NCBI GenBank assembly: GCA_003161635.1
Contig: PMOA01000078.1
Location: 9,019 to 50,903, forward strand
Direction: 5' to 3'
Length of the DNA stretch: 41,885 nucleotides
From: Limisphaerales bacterium
GTDB taxonomy: Bacteria > Verrucomicrobiota > Verrucomicrobiia > Limisphaerales > UBA11358
Made by a program: the position numbers and the translations under genes. The notes beneath the pieces were generated by a model. The model was given only the letters and a program-made list of their open reading frames with translations, ran no database searches and was not told the DNA's origin. Below are positions 37,529 through 41,885 of the stretch, in pieces. Position 1 is the first letter of the stretch. Each line of letters opens with the position of its first letter.

Positions 37529-37960
37529 ATGACGAAGAAAGGCATTGTCATGAAACAGCGTTTTATATTGTTCCGCCGCGCCGGTGTTTTCTACTACGAA
37601 GACACTACCACCGGTAAACAACTCAGCCTCCGCACGAAAGACGAAGCGGAAGCCATCACCCTGCTCAACGCCAAGAACGAATCGTTCCGGCAGTACGGGA
37701 GCGCCTTGGGCGAAAGGCCTTGCACCGCGGTGTCCGGGAAACGGACGATGAACACTGTGCTGCCACTCGTTTGGACGTATAATCGTGATTGCCGATACCC
37801 GACGTTCGATGAGATGGTCCTTAACATCATGCCCCTGCTAAAGAATGGTGATACACCCGAACATCAAACCATTCTAAATGTTTTGGAAACTATCGCTGAA
37901 AGATATTTGCACGACAGGTGGCGGCTAAGAAAAAGTTGTCAAAATTTGTTGAACCTGTGA
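37529..37960 (+). pseudogene. N-terminal remnant of a tyrosine-recombinase-like integrase
   Basis: Residues about 8-60 (RFILFRRAGVFYYED, TTGKQLSLRTKDEAEAI, LLNAKNESFRQ) match the arm-binding N-terminus I recall from integrases of Verrucomicrobiota. After this the sequence loses similarity and ends at 37960 with no catalytic domain (no R..H.R..Y region). Thus it is probably the front of an integrase gene cut by a later event. Alternative ATG starts lie at 37505 and 37550. It follows the right 144-bp repeat and its associated short repeats. Confidence 0.5.
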
Positions 37961-38126
37961 CCTGAACGAGAATTGCAATGAGCGGTGGGCTTGCTATGTC
38001 CGCGCAACCGAGGTGGTCAGAGCGAGGTTGACGACTTGGAAAAAGCTGGAAGCAAAGGGAAAGATTCTGTCTTCGCAACGGCAACAAACATCCGCCAGAA
38101 AGTGGTTGCTGGGGCGTGCTAGTTAG
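37956..38126 (+). pseudogene. Unidentified coding remnant
   Basis: One frame, without a start codon, reads a helical, basic sequence (CYVRATEVVRARLTTWKK, LEAKGKILSSQRQQ) ending WLLGRAS at a TAG (38124-38126). The composition is protein-like and I recall similar ends in small proteins near integrases, but I cannot name it. It follows the integrase remnant in another frame. On the opposite strand, 38151-38270 also has a short protein-like run (YARPVRELFAGLYEQIEQEV) that I could not place. Confidence 0.3.
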
Positions 38127-38318
38127 CCCAAAACGGAAAGTCGTGCCCGGCTAAGTGAGGATTTTGGCTCGTTCAGCCACTTCCTGTTCGATCTGCTCAT
38201 ACAGGCCGGCAAAGAGTTCACGAACAGGCCGTGCATATATCGCCTCATAGGAAGATGAAGTTCGTGTAGATTGTTTCAGCGTTTTCTTTTCAAAGTGCCA
38301 TGGGGTATGATGTCTCCT

Positions 38319-39788
38319 ATGAAAAAATTCACCACCGACACCCTGATCATCGGTGCCGGGCCAGCCGGGCTTGCGGCGGCCATGGAGCTTTCGAAGGCCA
38401 AGAGGGACTTCATCGTGATCGAGCGGCAATCTCGCGTGGGTGGCCTAGCCAAGACCCATGAATTCAGGGAAGGTGATCTTACTTTCCGCACTGATACCGG
38501 TCCGCACCGCTTTTTTTCCAAGAATCCCTACCTCTACGAATTCATTGCCGATCTCCTTGACGAAAAGTGGATCCATGTCGAGCGTCAGACCCGCCAGTTC
38601 ATCGAGGGCAAGTTCTATGATTATCCAGTGAACGCAGTGCAGACACTGAAGAATATAGGGCCGTTTCGTGCAGTGAAGATTCTGATCGATTATGGGGTCG
38701 CAAAAATACAATATGGCCTGTTGAAAAAACCAATCGTGAATTTCGCTGACTACATATATGCCAATTTCGGCAAGTCACTCGGAGAGTTCAATATGATCAA
38801 CTATACAGAGAAGATTTGGGGCATCCCGTCGGAAGATATCCACATAGACTGGGCCGGTCAGCGCATTAAGGGCCTATCGATAACCTCTCTCGCCGGAGAC
38901 ATGATCATGCGAGTTTTTGGTCGCAATAATACGGGCTCACCCAAAACGCTGGTAGATACTTTCTACTATCCGGAGCTGGGCACCGGCCTAATATACGAAA
39001 CTATTAAGACTCGTCTTGAGTCGCGAGGTTATAAGATCTTATTGAACACGGTCCCTATAAAAGTCTTGCATTCCAATGACAAGATCAACAAAGTGATCTG
39101 TTCCAGTCCGGAAGGTGAGCTGGAGATAACATTTAAACAACTGGTAGAGTCTGTGCCGGTCAAAGGATTTTTAAGCCTATTGGACCCGAAGCTACCGCAA
39201 GATATCGCAATGCAACAAGCCAAACTCCGCTATAGAAGCCAGGCGTATCTTTTTATCACACTTGATCAGGAATCGGTTATGGCCGATCAATGGATATATC
39301 TGCCGGAGAAACAGTATCTCATAGGTCGAATAAGCGAGATGAGGAACTTCAGCCGTAAGATGTCGCCTCCAGGCAAGACCTCTCTATTCCTGGAATTTTT
39401 CTGCACCGAGGGTGACGAAGTATGGAATATGTCCGCCGATCAGCTTTTCGAGAAGGCTATCGGCGAGCTCACAGAGTTCGGCTTCACCGACAAGAGCAAT
39501 GTCAGGAAGTATTATCATCTTAGAGAGAGGAACGTGTATCCTATATATGATGTTAATTACAAGGAGTATCTGAACCATATCAAGGCATATCTCGACGGTT
39601 TCAAGAACCTATACTACATTGGCAGGCCGGGACGATTCCGCTACAACAATCAGGACCATTCGCTAGAGATGGGTATGCTCGTCGCCAAGGGCATCATCGA
39701 AGGATTCAGACCCGATATAGAAAAGGTTGGCGAGGAGAAAGAGTACTATGAGAGCGGGAACCTATATACAAAACGACCCCAGAACTAG
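38319..39788 (+). CDS. FAD-dependent amine-oxidase-like / UDP-galactopyranose-mutase-like oxidoreductase
   Basis: This is a 489-residue protein. It opens with the dinucleotide-binding motif TLIIGAGPAGLAAAMEL and an acidic end of the second strand (VIERQ), then GGLAKTHEF. The TGPHRFFSKNP and YDYPVNAVQTL segments occur in a group of protoporphyrinogen-oxidase-like enzymes common in polysaccharide clusters. A C-terminal FAD contact is seen in YYIGRPGRFRYNNQDHSLEMGM. A role in modifying a sugar nucleotide or a lipid is plausible; the substrate is unknown. Codon choice is clearly AT-richer (ATA, AGA, TAT) than in the flanking genes, suggesting transfer. ATG 38319 is chosen; 38307 and 38310 are also in frame. 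Its 3' end overlaps a convergent gene by 83 bases. Confidence 0.85.
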   Translation: MKKFTTDTLIIGAGPAGLAAAMELSKAKRDFIVIERQSRVGGLAKTHEFREGDLTFRTDTGPHRFFSKNPYLYEFIADLLDEKWIHVERQTRQFIEGKFYDYPVNAVQTLKNIGPFRAVKILIDYGVAKIQYGLLKKPIVNFADYIYANFGKSLGEFNMINYTEKIWGIPSEDIHIDWAGQRIKGLSITSLAGDMIMRVFGRNNTGSPKTLVDTFYYPELGTGLIYETIKTRLESRGYKILLNTVPIKVLHSNDKINKVICSSPEGELEITFKQLVESVPVKGFLSLLDPKLPQDIAMQQAKLRYRSQAYLFITLDQESVMADQWIYLPEKQYLIGRISEMRNFSRKMSPPGKTSLFLEFFCTEGDEVWNMSADQLFEKAIGELTEFGFTDKSNVRKYYHLRERNVYPIYDVNYKEYLNHIKAYLDGFKNLYYIGRPGRFRYNNQDHSLEMGMLVAKGIIEGFRPDIEKVGEEKEYYESGNLYTKRPQN

Positions 39789-40188
39789 CGAGGAGATAGA
39801 TGAATGGATCGGCGGGGAGGCGATAGCGAGCGTCCGACACCGGGCCAGTCAAGAGGGCTAGATAGATCACAATGCCGGCGCATATCCATACTGCGACATT
39901 TCGGCGTTGTTTGATGACAGCATACATACAACAGAGGGCGATGAAACAAATGCCGAGGCGCTCTGCAAATTTCCACCAAGGCGTGGCTAGCTTAGAGAGG
40001 AAAGCCCCGATATGTCCATTGGCGAGCTCGAATATTGCGGCTTCACCGCCTGGATTGAAGGGCTTGTTTATGGCGATATGATAGAGGTTGGCGGACCATT
40101 CCAGGTCTGAGGCGAAGCAAAATGGCACGGTTGTGGTGAGATGATATCTTGCATATCCGTGGTCGCGAAATGTTGACATGGAAACCAA
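39706..40188 (-). pseudogene. C-terminal part of a membrane glycosyltransferase-like (ArnT/PMT type) protein
   Basis: This is a 160-residue frame with three hydrophobic helices (LGICFIALCCMYAV, VWICAGIVIYLALLTG, PFIYLLASSGVVLYIG) and the SDARYRLPADPF motif typical of the end of dolichol-mannose or ArnT-like family 39 transferases. The N-terminal catalytic part is missing; the frame runs on to about 40245 without a start or similarity. The 3' end overlaps the oxidoreductase gene. It shares the AT-rich character of its neighbour. Both may come from a surface-polysaccharide cluster cut short at about 40190. Confidence 0.5.
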
Positions 40189-40493
40189 GACGTGTGTGTG
40201 CGCCAGCCCCTTTGCGACGAGAACGGCGTTGGGTTCGGAGCTCGTCTTTTAGCGGAGAATTCAACGCTGCTTTGGTCGCACCATTCAATTCTACGGAGTG
40301 ACGAAACTTGGCTGCCGGAATGGAGCGGCAACCTGGGCGGAGTGCAGCGGTGGCGCAGTTCGGTCGCGTGGGGTGTCTTGGGGCAAGCCAGTCTTCGGCT
40401 TACGGCGTCAAGCCAGTTGGCTGAAAGTCTGGCGCGGGGGCGGGTGCAATTTCAGCGCGACGGAACGAGCACACAAGCGGAACGGAGGCCAGG

Positions 40494-40964
40494 TTGACGC
40501 GGAATGTAGGCGGTAAAGTTTGGTCACGACAACGGACGTGCAACAGAATTGAGACTGCGGTGACCATGTTCTTTGCACTCGTCCGCCGCCTGTGCCGCTG
40601 GTTCAAAATCCCGTTTCGCAAGTGCGTCTGGGCTTTGCGCCAGGAGCCGGGGAAAATCAGCGGACGATTACACTTTCATTTTCTGATCGTGGGTTTGCCG
40701 CCGTATGCCGTCCAGGTCGCCACCTGTATGAGTTTCAAGGCGCAGTGGGAAAAACTCGGTGGCGGCATGGCCCGAGTCAGAGAATACGATTCGAGAAAAC
40801 AAGGTCTCGAATACACGTTGAAATGTCTCAACGTCACGAATGGGGGAGCGAATCTCTACGAAGTGGGGAAGTTCTCGCATTCGGTGGATGAGGTCATGTT
40901 GTCGAACTCAATCTGGAACCCGGAAAATCTCAACCGGGTCTCGGATACGCTTGTCACTGCCTAG
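40494..40964 (+). pseudogene. Truncated HUH-type replication protein (rolling-circle Rep-like)
   Basis: The frame (TTG 40494; GTG 40560 or ATG 40566 also possible) encodes up to 156 residues. It shows GRLHFHFLI, the His-hydrophobic-His motif of HUH nucleases, and about 50 residues later GLEYTLKCL, which fits the catalytic Tyr/Lys motif. Between them lies FKAQWEKLGGGMARVREYDSR. The upstream motif 1 region is not in frame and stops interrupt it, so the N-terminus is lost or frameshifted. Such proteins nick DNA to start rolling-circle replication or transposition. The interval 40189-40493 has a long open frame without recognisable features. A strong hairpin and a small HTH-like gene follow. Confidence 0.55.
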
Positions 40965-40999
40965 TCGAACGCTCGGCGGCGGTGGATTCGTCAACCGAT

Positions 41000-41045
41000 T
41001 CGGGGGAGCGTGAGCGCGCGCGGAGCGCGCGCCACGCACCCCCGA
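41000..41045. repeat. 20-bp-stem hairpin between the Rep-like and HTH-like genes
   Basis: Arms 41000-41021 and 41025-41045 pair as TCGGGGG/CCCCCGA, GCGTG/CACGC and GCGCGCGC/GCGCGCGC, with one bulged A, one A-A mismatch and a 3-base loop (GGA). No T-run follows on either strand. Its place next to a HUH-type gene suggests a nicking or origin hairpin, but it could also be a terminator that needs no U-tract. Confidence 0.75.
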
Positions 41046-41087
41046 TGGCTTGAAGATGAATTATGTCCAGATGAAAACGACTGAATT

Positions 41088-41420
41088 ATGACTGACGATA
41101 TCACGCAAGCGGCGATGACGACCTGGGCTGCGAAAGACCTGCCGGCCCGGCTACTGGCGGTGCAAGTTGCGAAACTGTTGAACTGCTCAACGGAAGATGT
41201 CGCCATTCGAGTCAGCGCGGGGAAACTGCGGGCGCTCGGCAAGCCCAGGCCCAACGCGGTGAAATTCTTTAGCGCCATCGAATTGATCACCCTGCTGGCC
41301 GACCCTGATTGGCTGGACGAAGCGACGAAAACCATCGGCCAATACTGGCGGCGAAAGAATGCCCGCCGCAATGGTTTGCCCACTGAAAAACAAACGGATT
41401 CGGTCGTCGTAGTTCGTTAA
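41088..41420 (+). CDS. Small HTH/excisionase-like protein
   Basis: This is a 110-residue protein from ATG 41088. Residues about 20-60 (RLLAVQVAKLLNCSTEDVAI, VSAGKLRALGKP) read like the winged-helix start of excisionase-type or MerR-like DNA binders, followed by VKFFSAIELITLLADPDWLD and a basic stretch (YWRRKNARRNG). I recall such proteins beside HUH genes in Verrucomicrobiota genomes. It probably regulates or assists the mobile element. It lies 43 bases after the hairpin. Confidence 0.6.
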   Translation: MTDDITQAAMTTWAAKDLPARLLAVQVAKLLNCSTEDVAIRVSAGKLRALGKPRPNAVKFFSAIELITLLADPDWLDEATKTIGQYWRRKNARRNGLPTEKQTDSVVVVR

Positions 41421-41465
41421 AATTAGCTTGCATCATAAGCCGATTTGCCGTATAAGGTGTAGCTA

Positions 41466-41885
41466 ATGAAACCTCCGCAATCTGTGAAGATTGCCTGTCT
41501 GCTGTGTGCGGTGATGATGCTGCCCGCCGTGATGCAAGCCCAGTTCCTTTTCACGACCAATAACGATGGTTCGCTCAACATTTACCAATACACCGGTTCC
41601 GGCGGTGCGGTGACCATCCCCAGCACGACCAATGGCCTGCCGGTCACCAGCATCAGGAGCAATGCGTTCCATATGAGCAGCGTGACCAGCGTCACGATTG
41701 GCACTAACGTCACCAGCATCGGGGACTATGCGTTCCAATACTGCGGCCTAACCAACGTGACGATCCCCAACAGCGTCACCAGCATAGGGAACTATGCGTT
41801 ATATTACTGCTCCGGCCTGACCAACGTCACGGTCCACAAAAGAGTCACCCGCATCGGGGGCTGGGCATTCTCATGCTGCTACCTC
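41466..41885 (+). CDS. BspA-type leucine-rich-repeat secreted protein, N-terminal part
   Basis: Open from ATG 41466 to the window edge, 140 residues so far. A signal peptide (IACLLCAVMMLPAVMQAQ) is followed by a YTGSGGAVTIPSTTNGLPVTSI cap and then 23-residue repeats of the LRR_5/BspA type (VTSIGDYAFQYCGLTNVTIPN, read in overlapping steps). In known cases such repeats bind surfaces or host proteins. Verrucomicrobiota and Planctomycetota often carry many. Just upstream lies a possible -10 (TATAAG, about 41451). The 3' end is outside the window. Confidence 0.85.
   Translation, partial: MKPPQSVKIACLLCAVMMLPAVMQAQFLFTTNNDGSLNIYQYTGSGGAVTIPSTTNGLPVTSIRSNAFHMSSVTSVTIGTNVTSIGDYAFQYCGLTNVTIPNSVTSIGNYALYYCSGLTNVTVHKRVTRIGGWAFSCCYL

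Noticed and set aside
40192-40497. 101-codon plus-strand frame upstream of the Rep-like gene
   Set aside because: The sequence lacks any recognisable motif and overlapping frames are equally long. It may be the decayed front of the Rep element, but nothing supports a protein.

Overview
The window looks like a chromosomal segment of an uncultured member of the Verrucomicrobiota (probably the Pedosphaera/Limisphaera side). This is inferred from gene content: a PEP-CTERM protein, an H-X9-DG type pseudopilin, very large secreted glycosidases, a recurrent C-terminal module ending in FFRL/FYR, and a Ser/Thr kinase with TPRs paired with a kinase-linked ECF sigma factor. The DNA is mostly GC-rich. 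An AT-richer island lies at about 38.3-40.2 kb. No tRNA, rRNA or CRISPR array was seen.

Region 1 (1-6112) holds the end of a PEP-CTERM protein and its terminator, a hairpin repeat, a broken small secreted protein, a 122-bp MITE-like element, a GH43 enzyme, a secreted protein sharing a domain with the window-edge PEP-CTERM protein, and a pseudopilin-like protein. Three of these genes are preceded by a palindrome of the form TGAGTA-N4-TACTCA, twice in tandem in one case, suggesting a small regulon.

Region 2 (6397-25218) is a one-strand arabinoxylan operon: GH51, GH51 (frameshifted), two tandem CE1-type esterases, GH51, GH10 xylanase, an alpha/beta-hydrolase esterase, GH3, GH43, and a GH43 pseudogene. 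Nearly every product has a signal peptide. Together they would cut the xylan backbone (GH10), trim xylo-oligomers (GH3, GH43), remove arabinose (GH51, GH43) and remove ferulate or acetate (esterases). No transporter or dedicated regulator is encoded here. Gene remnants (a GH43 5' end, a GH3 5' end, a GH51 5' leader) lie between intact genes, which points to repeated duplication and loss.

Region 3 (25351-28613) has a small secreted protein, a minus-strand HTH gene with its own terminator, a minus-strand pair (outer-membrane barrel plus CDF-like cation transporter), and the C-terminal stub of an ACR3 arsenite pump.

Region 4 (28639-37361) is an 8.7-kb block bounded by a 144-bp direct repeat (8 mismatches by eye). 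It encodes a membrane Ser/Thr kinase with TPRs and a terminal CBM48-like domain, a conserved WWQW-motif secreted protein, a secreted NHL/Ig/BNR-like protein, and an ECF sigma factor. Excision between the repeats would join the sigma gene, the repeat and the kinase gene in the order sigma-kinase.

Region 5 (37362-41885) is a mobile-element scar zone: short direct repeats, an integrase N-terminal remnant, an AT-rich pair (FAD oxidoreductase and truncated glycosyltransferase), a truncated HUH replication-protein-like ORF, a 20-bp-stem hairpin, a small HTH-like gene, and the start of a BspA-type leucine-rich-repeat protein cut by the window edge.
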